Part shown: positions 26,626 to 37,106 of the stretch, piece after piece
Layout: each line of letters begins with the position of its first letter
Numbering within the stretch: position 1 is the first letter of the stretch
Assembly (NCBI RefSeq): GCF_003515775.1
Contig: NZ_QWEI01000008.1
Span: 1 to 60,542, forward strand
Source of the DNA: Ureibacillus yapensis
GTDB lineage: Bacteria; Bacillota; Bacilli; Bacillales_A; Planococcaceae
Length of the DNA: 60,542 nt
Direction: 5' to 3'
Program-made: the position numbers and the translations under genes
Notes under the pieces: generated by a model
What the model saw: only the letters and a program-made list of their open reading frames with translations
Database searches by the model: none
Told to the model about the DNA's origin: nothing

Positions 26626-26747
26626 AACTGAAATATTCTTAGCGAAATTACAATAAATAGAAAATTGCGCTGATCTATCATCGTTTTGACCTAAGATATC
26701 ATAATTCACAGAAAACTTTAAAAAAATTTAACAAAATATGTATTGTT

Positions 26748-26797
26748 TTTAATAAATCTTTACAAAACCTTTACAAAAGACACGATAAAAATTTACA
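26748..26797 (+). promoter_or_regulatory. Pho box (PhoP-binding direct repeats) upstream of pstS
   Basis: TTTACA-type hexamers recur in 11-bp phase: TTTAAT 26748, TTTACA 26759, TTTACA 26770, and TTTACA 26792 (two turns later). This matches the TT(A/T/C)ACA direct repeats bound by PhoP in Bacillus, so the pst operon should be induced by phosphate starvation. Confidence 0.85.
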
Positions 26798-26857
26798 CAG
26801 TACCTTTATTCTAGATTAGACAAAATACGACACTAACTAATTTCTTGGAGGTCGGGA

Positions 26858-27700
26858 ATGAGTATAATAAAAAAAGTGAAAAATAGTTTTCTCTTAGTTG
26901 TATGTGTTGCTGTTTTATCAGCTTGTACAAACACGGAGAATGAAGATACACAAGCAACATCTGGTGATGGATATACACTTGCCATTTCAGGTTCCACATC
27001 AGTAGGGCCTTTAGCGGAAAAATTAGCATACCAATACGCTGAACATTCCGATACAAAAATTGAAATTAACCAAATCGGTTCTTCCGCAGGGATTACAAAT
27101 GCCATTAATGGTGTTTCGGAAATCGGAATGGCTTCACGTGACTTGAAGGAAGAAGAAAAAGCGAGTGGATTGACTGACCTGGTCATTGCTTATGATGGAA
27201 TCGTTGTTGTGACACATCCATCAAATAAAGTAAAAGATTTAACGATGGAGCAAGTCAAACAAATCTTTACTGGTGAAATCACAAACTGGAAAGAAGTTGG
27301 CGGGGATGACATGGAAATCGTTGTTGTTTCTCGTGAGGATGGTTCCGGTTCACGCGATGCATTCCAGGAAATTGTTGATTATAGCTCAGGTGAATTAGTG
27401 AAAAGTGCAATTATCGCAAGCGGCAACGGAAATATTAAAACCACTGTAGCGAACAATAAACATGCAGTTGGATTCATCTCTTTTGAATATATCGATGAAT
27501 CAATCTCCACTATTGATATAAATGGCGCAGAGGCGACTGCCGAAAACGTTTTGGCACAAGAGTATAAATTATCCAGACCTTTCTTGTTTGTCTATAAAGA
27601 AGAGGCATTATCGGAAGCGGGACAAGACTTTATCGATTATATCTTAAGTGAAGAAGGACAACAAATTGCGGCAGAAGCAGGCGCAATTCCAGTAAAGTAA
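26858..27700 (+). CDS. pstS: Phosphate ABC transporter, substrate-binding lipoprotein
   Basis: This 280-aa lipoprotein has a signal peptide with lipobox LSAC (Cys near residue 22). The phosphate-site motifs are GSTSVGPLAEKLA and EDGSGSRDAF. It captures phosphate outside the membrane for PstCAB. AGGTCGGGA precedes the ATG, and the Pho box is 60-110 bp upstream. Length is typical of the short Firmicute PstS. Confidence 0.95.
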   Translation: MSIIKKVKNSFLLVVCVAVLSACTNTENEDTQATSGDGYTLAISGSTSVGPLAEKLAYQYAEHSDTKIEINQIGSSAGITNAINGVSEIGMASRDLKEEEKASGLTDLVIAYDGIVVVTHPSNKVKDLTMEQVKQIFTGEITNWKEVGGDDMEIVVVSREDGSGSRDAFQEIVDYSSGELVKSAIIASGNGNIKTTVANNKHAVGFISFEYIDESISTIDINGAEATAENVLAQEYKLSRPFLFVYKEEALSEAGQDFIDYILSEEGQQIAAEAGAIPVK

Positions 27701-27755
27701 CAAACTAGCAGGAAGACAACAAAACATTTTGAACGGAATTTTGGAGGAATAAAGA

Positions 27756-28670
27756 GTGTCTATCCCAACAGAAAACAAACAAACCGAAAATATCGGTAAA
27801 GCAAATAAAAGGAAGTATTTTTTAGAGAGCGTCTCGTCAAAATTATTTATGATCTGTGCGCTTTTGTCGGTTATCACATTGGTATTGATTATCGGGTTTG
27901 TGTTTTATAAAGGATCGCATCCTTTCGTAGTAGGCGGTTATAGTTTTATAGATTTTCTTTTTGGTACGGATTGGGTGCCGAGTGAAGATAAATTCGGCAT
28001 TTTCCCAATGATTATTGCATCAATTTATGCCACGATTGGCGCGTTAATCATCGGTGTGCCGATTGGATTATTTACAGCAATTTTCTTGGCTGAAATCGCT
28101 TCGACAAGAGTAGCGAAAATCATTTCTCCTGCCATTCAGTTATTGGCAGGGATTCCATCTGTATTATATGGTGTATTCGGACTAGCCATCATTGTTCCAT
28201 TTTTGCAAAACACATTTGGTTTGGCAAAAGGACAAAGTTTAATAGCGGTTATTCTTGTGCTGGCCATCATGATGTTGCCAACGATTGTAACGGTTGCTGA
28301 AACTGCAATCCGCGCTGTTCCACAAAGCTATCGTGAAGGTTCATTGGCGCTTGGTGTGTCGCATATCGGTACAATCTTCAGAGTAATTGTCCCGGCGGCA
28401 AAATCGGGAATCATGACAGCGGTTGTATTGGGACTGGGAAGAGCGATTGGTGAAACAATGGCAGTAATTCTAGTTGCCGGCAACAGTTTGATTGTTCCAA
28501 CAAGTTTAACGGATAGCATTCGTCCGTTGACAACAAACATAGCGCTGGAAATGGGCTATGCGGCAGGAACACATCAGGAAATGCTATTCGCAACGGGTAT
28601 TGTGTTGTTCTCGTTTATTTTAATTTTGAATTTTGTTTTGGCGAAAATCAGTGCAAAGGGTGGTAACTAG
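27756..28670 (+). CDS. pstC: Phosphate ABC transporter permease PstC
   Basis: The 304-aa permease has six predicted helices and the BPD-type EAA loop ([16 protein letters not shown]). It pairs with PstA in the membrane. The start is GTG 27756, with GGAGGA 7-8 nt upstream. The stop is immediately before the pstA ATG, consistent with one operon. Confidence 0.93.
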   Translation: MSIPTENKQTENIGKANKRKYFLESVSSKLFMICALLSVITLVLIIGFVFYKGSHPFVVGGYSFIDFLFGTDWVPSEDKFGIFPMIIASIYATIGALIIGVPIGLFTAIFLAEIASTRVAKIISPAIQLLAGIPSVLYGVFGLAIIVPFLQNTFGLAKGQSLIAVILVLAIMMLPTIVTVAETAIRAVPQSYREGSLALGVSHIGTIFRVIVPAAKSGIMTAVVLGLGRAIGETMAVILVAGNSLIVPTSLTDSIRPLTTNIALEMGYAAGTHQEMLFATGIVLFSFILILNFVLAKISAKGGN

Positions 28671-28671
28671 G

Positions 28672-29499
28672 ATGAGAGATTTTAAAGATAACTTGTTGCG
28701 TGGACTTTTATGGTTATCGGCTTTCTTGTCGGTTGCTGTGCTGTTGATGATTGTCGGGTTTATCTTTTATAAAGGAATGGGCTTGATCAGTTTCGAGTTC
28801 ATCTTTGGGGACTATTCTCCTGAAGGCGGCGGCGGAATTTGGCCGATGATTGTAACAACGGTTTACACGATTGTTATTTCATTGATCATTGCAACGCCAA
28901 TCGGAATTTTGGCAGCCGTCTACTTGCATGAATACGCAAAACAAGGACGTTTAGTTCGAATCATCCGTTTTGCAACGGAAAGTTTAACCGGGATTCCTTC
29001 GATTATTTATGGTCTATTCGGTGCAGTATTCTTTGTAACCACTTTAAAATTGGGAATGTCAATTATTGCGGCTTCCCTAACATTGACAATTATTGTATTG
29101 CCGGTGATTATTCGTACAACCGAAGAGTCATTAAAAACAGTTCCAGCTTCATATCGCGAAGGTTCTTTGGCTCTTGGAAATACGAAATTGCAAACACTGT
29201 ATAAGGTCATCTTGCCGAGTGCAATGCCGGGGATTTTATCCGGGATTATTCTTTCCATCGGACGTATAGTTGGGGAATCGGCAGCCATCTTCCTAACTGC
29301 AGGAACAGTAGCCGCAATGCCGGAGAGCATCTTCTCATCAGCAAGAACGCTGACGGTTCATTCGTATTTAGTTACACAAGAGGCCGGCGACATTGAACTT
29401 GCTGCAGCTGTGGGAATTGTGTTAATCGTGATTATTTTGGCAATCAATTTTTCAGCAACATATATATCCAAAAAATTAAACAAAGCAACCAATAAATAA
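28672..29499 (+). CDS. pstA: Phosphate ABC transporter permease PstA
   Basis: This 275-aa partner permease has the EAA-type loop [16 protein letters not shown] and the conserved [12 protein letters not shown] segment. ATG 28672 is chosen because it starts one base after the pstC stop and matches the family N-terminus. An upstream in-frame start at 28633 lies inside pstC. Confidence 0.93.
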   Translation: MRDFKDNLLRGLLWLSAFLSVAVLLMIVGFIFYKGMGLISFEFIFGDYSPEGGGGIWPMIVTTVYTIVISLIIATPIGILAAVYLHEYAKQGRLVRIIRFATESLTGIPSIIYGLFGAVFFVTTLKLGMSIIAASLTLTIIVLPVIIRTTEESLKTVPASYREGSLALGNTKLQTLYKVILPSAMPGILSGIILSIGRIVGESAAIFLTAGTVAAMPESIFSSARTLTVHSYLVTQEAGDIELAAAVGIVLIVIILAINFSATYISKKLNKATNK

Positions 29500-29509
29500 G
29501 GAGTATGTG

Positions 29510-30352
29510 ATGAATAGAGCGTTAAAGGAACATACCAAAGAATTGGTCAAACAAAATGAAACAGGGAAGGGTATTTCAGAGATGGCACAACGTGGAAAAG
29601 GTAACGCGAAAATTAAAGTAAAAGATTTAAACTTATTCTATGGTGAAAAACAAGCGTTATTTGGAGTTTCTCTAGATATTAATGAAAAAGAAGTAACGGC
29701 ATTGATCGGTCCATCTGGCTGCGGGAAATCTACTTTTTTAAGAACGTTAAACCGAATGAACGATTTAATCGATAGCGTTAAAATCACTGGTGATATTATT
29801 ATCAACGATGAAAATATTTATACTTCCAGCGATGTTATTAAATTGCGCACGAAAGTGGGAATGGTGTTCCAAAAACCGAACTTATTCCCGATGAGCATTT
29901 ATGACAATGTTGCTTATGGTCCAAGAGGGCAAGGCATCAAAAACAAAAAAGAATTAGATAAAATTGTAGAAGAAAGTTTGCGTGGCGCGGCTATTTGGGA
30001 TGAAGTAAAAGACAGACTTAAAACTTCTGCACTTGGTTTGTCGGGCGGTCAGCAGCAACGTGTCTGCATCGCTCGTGCAATTGCCATGAAACCGGATGTA
30101 ATCCTGATGGACGAGCCGACATCGGCCCTTGACCCAATCTCTACTTTGAAAGTAGAAGAATTAATAACGCAAATGAAAGAAGACTTTACCATTGTCATCG
30201 TGACACATAACATGCAGCAAGCGGCACGAATTTCCGATAAAACGGCTTTCTTCTTAAATGGGGAAGTGGTTGAGTATGATGAAACGGATAATATTTTCTC
30301 AACGCCGAAAGACCAGCGAACTGAAGATTATGTAACAGGACGTTTCGGATAA
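29510..30352 (+). CDS. pstB: Phosphate ABC transporter ATPase PstB
   Basis: The 280-aa ATPase has Walker [10 protein letters not shown], signature LSGGQQQR and Walker [13 protein letters not shown], all intact. It energises PstCA and relays phosphate status. There is an N-terminal extension of about 25 residues before the usual start ([12 protein letters not shown]). TAAGGAG precedes ATG 29510. Confidence 0.95.
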   Translation: MNRALKEHTKELVKQNETGKGISEMAQRGKGNAKIKVKDLNLFYGEKQALFGVSLDINEKEVTALIGPSGCGKSTFLRTLNRMNDLIDSVKITGDIIINDENIYTSSDVIKLRTKVGMVFQKPNLFPMSIYDNVAYGPRGQGIKNKKELDKIVEESLRGAAIWDEVKDRLKTSALGLSGGQQQRVCIARAIAMKPDVILMDEPTSALDPISTLKVEELITQMKEDFTIVIVTHNMQQAARISDKTAFFLNGEVVEYDETDNIFSTPKDQRTEDYVTGRFG

Positions 30353-30501
30353 TAAAAGTTAGATTCCCTATATTATCCAATCCAGGTTCTCATAGTCTTG
30401 CGAAGGGCTTCTGCTAGACAACTGTTCAAAAATTATGTAAGTTCATATATAACAGTTAACTATCCCTGCCTGTTAAGCGCGGGATAATAGGAGGGCAACA
30501 A

Positions 30502-31161
30502 ATGGTCATTCGTGAAAACTTTGAAAACAGTCTGCAAGAACTAAAAAAGAAAATCTCCGACATGGGGGAGCTTTCCATCCAAGCGCTTGAAAATGCTTTT
30601 ATTGCTTTAAAAACACAAGATGTTGAAATCGCATTAAGCGTTATTGAGGAAGATACGGAAGTAGATGATCTGGATGATGAGATCAACCAATTCGCGGTAT
30701 GGCTTATTTCCAAAGAACAGCCGGTTGCAAGAGATCTTCGCGAAATTATCGGCGCGCTTAAAATCTCATCCGAAATTGAACGAGTGGCCGATTTTGCCGT
30801 GAATATTTCAAAAGCTACAATCAAAATTGGAAAGTCCAAGTCATTGCTTGAATTGACTCATTTAGAGAAGATGAAAGATGTTTCCGTTCAAATGCTGCAA
30901 AAAGCACTGCAATCGTTCCTTGAAGCAAACATCGTAATGGCTAAAGAAGTGAGTGACCTCGAAGACCAAGTGGATGAATATAATAGCGAAACATATAAAA
31001 CTCTTACAAACTATTTAAGAGAACATCCGGAAGATATGGATCAACTCTTGCAGTTAATCTTTATTAACCGCCACTTGGAAAGAGCAGCGGACCATATCAC
31101 CAATATCGCTGAAAGCACTGCGTATTTAATTAAAGGGAAAATTTACGATTTCAACTCATAA
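30502..31161 (+). CDS. phoU: Phosphate signalling protein PhoU
   Basis: This 219-aa all-helical protein has two repeated three-helix PhoU units, each with an acidic metal-binding E/DxxxD signature (EVDDLDDEI near 51-59, DLEDQVDEYN near 150-159). PhoU is a negative modulator linking the Pst transporter to the PhoR kinase. It is the last gene of the pst operon, 149 bp after pstB, with AGGAGGG before the ATG and a strong terminator behind. Confidence 0.93.
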   Translation: MVIRENFENSLQELKKKISDMGELSIQALENAFIALKTQDVEIALSVIEEDTEVDDLDDEINQFAVWLISKEQPVARDLREIIGALKISSEIERVADFAVNISKATIKIGKSKSLLELTHLEKMKDVSVQMLQKALQSFLEANIVMAKEVSDLEDQVDEYNSETYKTLTNYLREHPEDMDQLLQLIFINRHLERAADHITNIAESTAYLIKGKIYDFNS

Positions 31162-31168
31162 TAGTAAA

Positions 31169-31210
31169 AGAAGCAGAAAACCACTTAGCTTGGTTTTCTG
31201 CTTCTTTTTG
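31169..31210 (+). terminator. Terminator of the pst-phoU operon
   Basis: A perfect 15-bp stem (31169-31183 with 31191-31205) is followed by a T-run. Confidence 0.93.
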
Positions 31211-31343
31211 TTTTTTGGACAAGGTGGAGGGAGAGGAAGGTGTCCAAAAGGAGTGGGTTATTGGACAGCATATGAAAGAAGGCAGAGGAAGCTGTCCAAC
31301 AAATTCAGTGGCTGATCAAATCGCTGTAATAACTAAAGTATAT

Positions 31344-31385
31344 AAAAAAGCGCTGCCAATTAATTAAAACTTAAACGACAGCACT
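31344..31385 (-). terminator. Terminator of ykuS
   Basis: On the minus strand AGUGCUGUC pairs with GGCAGCGCU using G-U wobbles and is followed by six U residues. The pairing fails on the plus strand, so it acts for ykuS. Confidence 0.75.
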
Positions 31386-31394
31386 TTTTCTTAA

Positions 31395-31640
31395 TTAATG
31401 GAATACTTTGTCTACACGTTCAACAATTTCATCTGCCGATAAACCGCTTGCTTCGATAACCGGCCCTTCAATTGCAGTTTCGCTAATTCCCATAAAATTG
31501 TCATCTTGCCCTGTTACCACACAGCAATCGCATTTTTTTGCATCTTCTTCCTTGCGAAGCTGAACTACGTCATAACCTTTTGCTTTTAAAGCTTGTTCCA
31601 CATTAGTTAAAGATTCTTCAACACCAATAATATGTGACAT
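31395..31640 (-). CDS. ykuS: YkuS family protein (UPF0180)
   Basis: This 81-aa protein belongs to the UPF0180/YkuS family, with a [15 protein letters not shown] segment and an acidic C-terminal helix. Function is unknown. ATG 31640 is chosen because AGGAGGTG (overlapping an upstream GTG at 31652) is its ribosome site. It is transcribed alone. Confidence 0.85.
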   Translation of the reverse strand: MSHIIGVEESLTNVEQALKAKGYDVVQLRKEEDAKKCDCCVVTGQDDNFMGISETAIEGPVIEASGLSADEIVERVDKVFH

Positions 31641-31790
31641 TTTTTCTTCCACCTCCTATAAGTAATGTGTCAAAGAACCGTCTTAATTATGCGTTATTTT
31701 CACATTTTATTGCTTGCTTCCTTCAAGTATAGATCGCTGAAAAGAAAACAAACTAAAGTCGATAAAATACTATTGAAATGAGGAAATAAA

Positions 31791-32024
31791 ATGCCGCAAC
31801 AGCAACCAAAACCGGACGACCGTTCCAATAATGTAGAGCGATTGCATGAGATGATTGAAAATACGAAAAATAAGTTGCATGAAGCCGAAATAAGCCTGGA
31901 ATTCTCCAGTGCCGAAGATCAGCAAAACATTCAACTAAAGAATGAACGCCGCAAACAATCCATCCAGGCAATGGAGGACGAAATCCAGGATGAGATGAAC
32001 GCACGGAAAAATGGTGAAATATAA
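31791..32024 (+). CDS. tlp: Small acid-soluble spore protein Tlp
   Basis: The 77-aa hydrophilic, helical protein matches Tlp by the segments NVERLHEMIENT, SSAEDQQNI and KNERRKQSIQAMEDEI. Tlp is a minor SASP packed in the forespore core. It is monocistronic, with a GAGGA ribosome site and a terminator hairpin right after the stop (32023-32058), a typical layout for a forespore-expressed SASP gene. Confidence 0.9.
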   Translation: MPQQQPKPDDRSNNVERLHEMIENTKNKLHEAEISLEFSSAEDQQNIQLKNERRKQSIQAMEDEIQDEMNARKNGEI

Positions 32025-32058
32025 AAAAGACTAGAGGCAAAGTCCTTTAGTCTTTTTT
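32023..32058. terminator. Terminator between tlp and degV
   Basis: AAAAAAGACTA pairs with TAGTCTTTTTT; the A/T tracts allow it to serve both convergent genes. Confidence 0.8.
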
Positions 32059-32069
32059 AAATGTACTAT

Positions 32070-32897
32070 TTAGAAAGAGAGAATCATCCCACCTTTGCCG
32101 GCATAGGTTCCCATCGTTGCTCCCATGTAGTTAATGATGACATCTTTAGGTTTGAACATCCGAATCAGTTCTTGCTTTAATGATTCCGCATCTTCTATAT
32201 TGCCGGTATGGGTGATGCCAAAGGTGATTTGAGAAAAATCGTTACCTCTTTCCCCGATTAGTTCAACGACTCGTTTTTGGAATTTTTTCGTGCCTCTTAT
32301 TTTCTCAAGAACCTCTACTTTTCCTCCTTCCACTCGATCCAAGATTACTTTTATATTTAAAAGTTTGGCAACCGTCCCTTGGAATTTACTTAGACGTCCG
32401 CCTTTTACGATATTTTCGAGCGTGTTAAGCAGGACCAGGATATTCATTTTTTCACGATAGATTTTCAGTTCAGGGATGATTTCTTCCAATGGACGCCCTT
32501 CTTCTATAAGTTCTGCTGCTTTAATAATTTGAAGGCCATGCCCGAGTGAGCCGGCAAGGGTATCAAAAATAACAGCGTTTGATTCGGCCAGTTCTTTTCC
32601 AAGACAGGCGGATTGATACGTGCCGCTTAGACCGGACGAGATGGTAAAACAAAGCAGGTCGGTATCCTTATCAAAACTTGAAAAGGCTTGGGCAAAAGCA
32701 GCTGGAGAGGGTTGTGATGTTTTTGGAAGTTCTTCGGCAGATTCCATTTTGTAAAAGAACTCTTTAGGTGTTAAATCGATTGTTTCTAAAAAATCTTTCC
32801 CATCAATTGTGACAGTTAAAGGGACAACGGTAATATCGTATTTTTTAATCAGCTCATCAGGTAAATCGGCAGAGCTATCTGTTATGATTTTAATCAT
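32070..32897 (-). CDS. DegV family fatty-acid-binding protein
   Basis: The 275-aa protein has the DegV N-terminus ITDSSADLPDELI and TSQPSPAAF. DegV/FakB proteins bind a fatty acid and present it to the kinase FakA. GAGGAGTG precedes the ATG. No FakA gene is nearby, as is common for extra FakB copies. Confidence 0.88.
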   Translation of the reverse strand: MIKIITDSSADLPDELIKKYDITVVPLTVTIDGKDFLETIDLTPKEFFYKMESAEELPKTSQPSPAAFAQAFSSFDKDTDLLCFTISSGLSGTYQSACLGKELAESNAVIFDTLAGSLGHGLQIIKAAELIEEGRPLEEIIPELKIYREKMNILVLLNTLENIVKGGRLSKFQGTVAKLLNIKVILDRVEGGKVEVLEKIRGTKKFQKRVVELIGERGNDFSQITFGITHTGNIEDAESLKQELIRMFKPKDVIINYMGATMGTYAGKGGMILSF

Positions 32898-33077
32898 GTC
32901 TTCACTCCTCTTACCATTTCATATTAGCATTCTTTCCGAAAAGCTGTAAGGATGGAGTTTTAAGAATAAAAAGAGCCACTTCCAAAAGGAAATGACTCTT
33001 TTATTATACTTTCACCGAAAGCCGCCAGCCCGATACGCAAAACATCTGTATCCGTTGGATAGGCAGGGCGCTTTCGT

Positions 33078-34247
33078 TTATAAATGATCGATAAAACGTT
33101 TGATTCTTTTGACCGCTTCTTGCAGTTGCTCCAAGGATGTTGCATAGGAACAGCGGATATGGCCTTCGCCGCTCTCGCCAAACACATCTCCTGGTACTAC
33201 GGCAACTCCTTCTTTCATCAAAAGCTGCTCGGCGAACTCCTGAGAAGTTAAGCCGGTCGATTGAATCGAAGGGAAGGCATAGAAGGCACCGCCGGGAATA
33301 TGGCAATCCAATCCCATTTCATTGAAAGATTGGACAATATAATTGCGTCGGCGGCGATAGCTTTTTACCATTTCCTCGACATCCGGACGTCCATTTTTCA
33401 GAGCTTCGACCGCCGCATACTGAGACATTGTGGAAGCGCACATTAAGCCATACTGGTGAACCTTTAACATGGCAGACGAAATTTCTGCTGGAGAGCAAAC
33501 ATACCCTAAGCGCCAGCCAGTCATGGCAAATCCTTTGGAGAAGCCGTTAACCAGAATCGTTCTTTCTCGCATTCCTTCGATGGCAGCCATGCTTGTATAC
33601 TCTTCATCGTATGAGAGCTCTGCATAAATTTCATCGGCAACGATTAGCAAATCGTATTTTTTTGCGATATGAGCGATCCCTTCCAATTCACTTTTATTCA
33701 ACATCGTCCCTGTTGGATTGTTTGGTGAGCACAGCATGATTGCTTTTGTTTTTTCCGTGACGACTGCTTCAATCTGATCAGGAAGGACCTTAAAATCGTT
33801 TTCTTTTTCTGCTTGCACTTGAACCGCAACACCGCCAGCCAATTCAACCATTGGAATATAGGAAACGAAGCATGGTTCCACAACAATCACTTCATCGCCC
33901 GGATCCAGGATGGTTCTCATTGCAATGTCGATGGCGGAACTTGCTCCAACCGTAACGATGATTTCTTGAGCGGGATCATAGGCTACCCCGAATTGATTGT
34001 TCATATAATAGGAAATTTCTTTACGCAATTCCATTATTCCTGCGTTTGGAGTATAGGAAGTATAACCTTCTTCCAAAGAAGCAATGGCTGCTTCCCGGAT
34101 ATGCCAAGGTGTAACAAAATCAGGTTCTCCTACACCGAGTGAGATTACTCCTTCCATCCCTGCCGCCATATCAAAGAAGCGGCGAATTCCCGATGGTTTT
34201 AATTCATGTACTAACGTTGATACATACTTGCTTTTTGTTGATTCCAT
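33078..34247 (-). CDS. alaT: Alanine/aspartate-type aminotransferase
   Basis: This 389-aa class I PLP aminotransferase has the Schiff-base lysine in NGFSKGFAMTGWRLG and the substrate arginine region near EGHIRCSYA. The alaR gene upstream, overlapping by one base (TAATG), is the arrangement of B. subtilis alaR-alaT (yugG-yugH), which supports alanine transaminase. The symbol is by synteny and similarity rather than proven specificity. Confidence 0.85.
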   Translation of the reverse strand: MESTKSKYVSTLVHELKPSGIRRFFDMAAGMEGVISLGVGEPDFVTPWHIREAAIASLEEGYTSYTPNAGIMELRKEISYYMNNQFGVAYDPAQEIIVTVGASSAIDIAMRTILDPGDEVIVVEPCFVSYIPMVELAGGVAVQVQAEKENDFKVLPDQIEAVVTEKTKAIMLCSPNNPTGTMLNKSELEGIAHIAKKYDLLIVADEIYAELSYDEEYTSMAAIEGMRERTILVNGFSKGFAMTGWRLGYVCSPAEISSAMLKVHQYGLMCASTMSQYAAVEALKNGRPDVEEMVKSYRRRRNYIVQSFNEMGLDCHIPGGAFYAFPSIQSTGLTSQEFAEQLLMKEGVAVVPGDVFGESGEGHIRCSYATSLEQLQEAVKRIKRFIDHL

Positions 34248-34747
34248 TAAGGTGACACCACAATTCTTTTGTCTTTATTTTCAGGTTCGAAAATGATTCC
34301 GTCATGTTTATACTTTTTCAAGATGAAATGAGTTGTTGTAGAGAGAACAGAATCAAGTGTTGAAAGCTTTTTCGATACAAAGTTTGCAACTTCATTCATT
34401 GACTTTCCTTCTACAATAACCGATAAATCATAAGTACCCGACATCAGGTAAACGGAATTCACTTCATCAAAGCGGTATATTCTTTCGGCGATTTCATCGA
34501 AGCCAACGCCTCGCTTCGGCGCTACCTTTACATCAATCATCGCCCGTACACCAGGATGCTCTTCAACCTTTGTCCAATCCACGAGAGAAATATATCGAAT
34601 GATTACTTTATTATCTTCAAGCTTTTGAATGGCTTGTTGTGTTTCTTCCAAGCTTAACCCTACCATTTTTGCTACATCTTCGGCAGCTATACGGGCGTTC
34701 ATCTCCAAAATTTCAACAATTTCCCGTTCCTTTTGAGTCAGTTTCAA
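34247..34747 (-). CDS. alaR: Lrp/AsnC-family regulator
   Basis: The 166-aa protein has an N-terminal HTH (QKEREIVEILEMNARIAAEDVAKMVGLS) and a C-terminal RAM domain that binds amino acids. It is co-transcribed with alaT and is the likely regulator of it. A TTG start at 34747 is chosen: TGGAGGT lies 7 nt upstream and overlaps the ATG of the longer frame (34762), and family members begin with this KLTQKE segment. Confidence 0.87.
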   Translation of the reverse strand: MKLTQKEREIVEILEMNARIAAEDVAKMVGLSLEETQQAIQKLEDNKVIIRYISLVDWTKVEEHPGVRAMIDVKVAPKRGVGFDEIAERIYRFDEVNSVYLMSGTYDLSVIVEGKSMNEVANFVSKKLSTLDSVLSTTTHFILKKYKHDGIIFEPENKDKRIVVSP

Positions 34748-34913
34748 GAAAAAGACCTCCATCTAATTAAAGTATTGTTATTATAGCAAAATTGAAACTA
34801 TATTATTGATTGTAAATCCGTTTTTTATTTAGTCAATGAAATATTTATCAATATAAAAAATTATAGAAAATCGAAGTAATGGCGAGTTCTTTAGCGATTC
34901 AGCAAGTATGAAT

Positions 34914-34942
34914 TTCATGAAAGTTAAGCGATAATGTATAAT
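34914..34942 (+). promoter_or_regulatory. Promoter of the yehS-like gene
   Basis: TTCATG (34914-34919) and a perfect TATAAT (34937-34942) are 17 nt apart, about 75 bp before the gene. Confidence 0.6.
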
Positions 34943-35018
34943 GAACGCATGATTAATTTAATCTAGTTAATTTTGAAATTAAAAATTTCAGGCAGCAAAA
35001 AGACTAAAGGAGATACGC

Positions 35019-35534
35019 ATGACAAATAACGATTTACTAATTCGATTACGATACGCACTGGATCTTAAAAATACGGAGATGGTTGAAATTTTTCGGCTGG
35101 GCGGTATGGATTTTACAAAAGAAGACGTACTTAAAATCCTTACTAAACCAAAGAAAACAGAAGATGGCGAGTATGACTTAACGCCAACCGAGGATTTTAT
35201 GCCATGTGATTATGAAATGCTTGAGGCATTTCTGAATGGGTTTATCACTTTTAAGCGCGGCAAGAAAGAGCAAAAGCCAGGGCAGGAGAAAACACCGGAA
35301 GTTGCTGAAAGAAAAGATCCACCGAATAATTTATTTATAAAAAGAGTGAAGATAGCTTTAAGTTTAACAACAGAAGATATGATCGATATTTTCTATGATG
35401 CTGGATTAAATGTGTCTAAAGGGGAAATCGGAGCGATTTTGCGTAAAGCCAATCACCGCAATTTTAAAGAATGCGGCGACAATTTTACGAGAAATTTCAT
35501 AAAAGGGTTAACGATTCGTTATCGCGAAAACTAA
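35019..35534 (+). CDS. DUF1456 (YehS-like) protein
   Basis: The 171-aa protein has two copies of the DUF1456 repeat (about 1-75 and 100-165), each with an RLRYAL/RVKIAL start and an EMVEIF/DMIDIF core, joined by a charged linker. Function is not established for the family. AAGGAGAT precedes the ATG. It stands alone with its own promoter and terminator. Confidence 0.85.
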   Translation: MTNNDLLIRLRYALDLKNTEMVEIFRLGGMDFTKEDVLKILTKPKKTEDGEYDLTPTEDFMPCDYEMLEAFLNGFITFKRGKKEQKPGQEKTPEVAERKDPPNNLFIKRVKIALSLTTEDMIDIFYDAGLNVSKGEIGAILRKANHRNFKECGDNFTRNFIKGLTIRYREN

Positions 35535-35540
35535 AATAAA

Positions 35541-35582
35541 ACAAGAGACTGAACCGGGTTGGGTTTAGTCTCTTGTCTTTTA
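35541..35582. terminator. Terminator between yehS-like gene and sstT
   Basis: A 15-bp stem (35541-35555 with 35562-35576, one G-U) is followed by CTTTT. It lies between convergent genes. Confidence 0.85.
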
Positions 35583-35589
35583 ATGGCCA

Positions 35590-36801
35590 TTATCCCATTT
35601 TGCGATTTTTCGCCAATTCAGCCGTTGCAGTGAACAAGACATCGGAAGAGGAGTTTAACGCCGTCTCGCAAGAGTCTTGCAACACGCCGATGATGAACCC
35701 GATTCCTATGACTTGCACTGCAATATCATTCGGAATACCAAATAAGCTACAAGCTAGCGGAATGAGCAATAGAGACCCGCCAGCCACACCTGAAGCACCC
35801 GCAGCGGATACTGCAGAAACGATTACCAAAATGATGGCCGTCCAAAAATCTACTTCTATATTAAGCGTATGAACGGTTGCCAGCGTTAAGACAGAAATTG
35901 TTACCGCTGCACCGGCCATATTAATGGTTGCACCTAATGGAATGGAAACAGAATAAGTGTCTTCATCCAAACCTAACTTTTCGCATAAAGCCATATTCAC
36001 TGGAATATTGGCTGCCGAACTGCGGGTAAAGAAGGCAGTTAATCCACTTTCTCTTATTGTTCTTAGTACAAGTGGATATGGATTTTTGCGAATATAAATA
36101 AATGTAATCAGCGGATTGATTACCAGCGCCACAAAGAAAATGCTGCCTAAAAGCAATACCAGCAGTTGGACATATTCTTTCATTGCGGAAAAACCATTTG
36201 TTGCGATCGCGTCGAACACAAGACCCAAAATACCAAAAGGAGCTAATTCTATAACCCATTTTACGATTTTTGTGATTGCTTCTGAAAAATTGGCAATCGT
36301 TGTTTTGGTAGAATCGGATGCTTTTTTTAATGCAAAGCCCAATAAAATTGCCCACATTAAAATTCCGAGGTAATTCGCGTTCAATATTGCATTAACCGGA
36401 TTATCAACAAGGTTGAATAAAAGAGTATTCAGTACTTCCAATATGCCCTCTGGAGGAGCGATATCTTCAGGGTTTGATGCAAATGTTAAAGTGACGGGGA
36501 ATAAAAAGCTTGCTGCCACGCCAACGATTCCCGCTAAAGTCGTTCCAATCGCATAAAGGACAAGAATCGATTTCATATTGGTTTTTTTGCCGCTCTGGTG
36601 ACTGGAGATGGCATGCATTACTAGAACCAGAACTAAAATTGGAGCGACAGCTTTTAAAGCGCCGACAAATAAAGAACCAAGAATAGAAACCCAGCTAGCT
36701 GCATCGGGTACTGTCACAGCCAAGAGAATACCCAAAATAATTCCAAGCAAAATTCGTTTTACTAAACTAATTTGGCTCCACTTATGTACGATGTTTTTCA
36801 T
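35590..36801 (-). CDS. sstT: Na+/serine-threonine symporter SstT
   Basis: The protein has about 403 residues and belongs to the dicarboxylate/amino acid:cation symporter family, with 8 helices plus re-entrant loops. The segment [21 protein letters not shown] and the GAASVAGGS-like loop mark SstT rather than a glutamate carrier. ATG 36801 follows CGGAGG; an upstream in-frame start at 36858 has no such site. It takes up serine and threonine with Na+. Confidence 0.9.
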   Translation of the reverse strand: MKNIVHKWSQISLVKRILLGIILGILLAVTVPDAASWVSILGSLFVGALKAVAPILVLVLVMHAISSHQSGKKTNMKSILVLYAIGTTLAGIVGVAASFLFPVTLTFASNPEDIAPPEGILEVLNTLLFNLVDNPVNAILNANYLGILMWAILLGFALKKASDSTKTTIANFSEAITKIVKWVIELAPFGILGLVFDAIATNGFSAMKEYVQLLVLLLGSIFFVALVINPLITFIYIRKNPYPLVLRTIRESGLTAFFTRSSAANIPVNMALCEKLGLDEDTYSVSIPLGATINMAGAAVTISVLTLATVHTLNIEVDFWTAIILVIVSAVSAAGASGVAGGSLLLIPLACSLFGIPNDIAVQVIGIGFIIGVLQDSCETALNSSSDVLFTATAELAKNRKMG

Positions 36802-37106
36802 GTTATGCCTCCGAAGTAAGTTAAATATATTAGTATAGTGTACATTTGTATCGCCCAAGTGGACACTTAATTAAACAATAGTTTACCACGGATAAGATGA
36901 TTAGGAAACATGAAATTATTTCAAGATACTTAAAAAGAGACAAAAATCAGTAAATTTTTAACTTTACATTTTTTTGAAAGAGAGTTTTCTTAAGGGGAGA
37001 GAGGAATCGGTGAAATTAAAGCCCAATTTTGCTAGAATCCACAAGAAATCGGGCTTTAAATATTGAAGGTTATTAATATGCATTTTTTTTCATTCTAGTA
37101 ACACTA

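Noticed and set aside
37018..37058. A GTG-started 18-codon frame with AGAGAGG upstream
   Set aside because: The same bases form a strong inverted repeat (AAAGCCC...GGGCTTT), more simply a terminator-like hairpin between convergent-type units; the peptide is too short to support.
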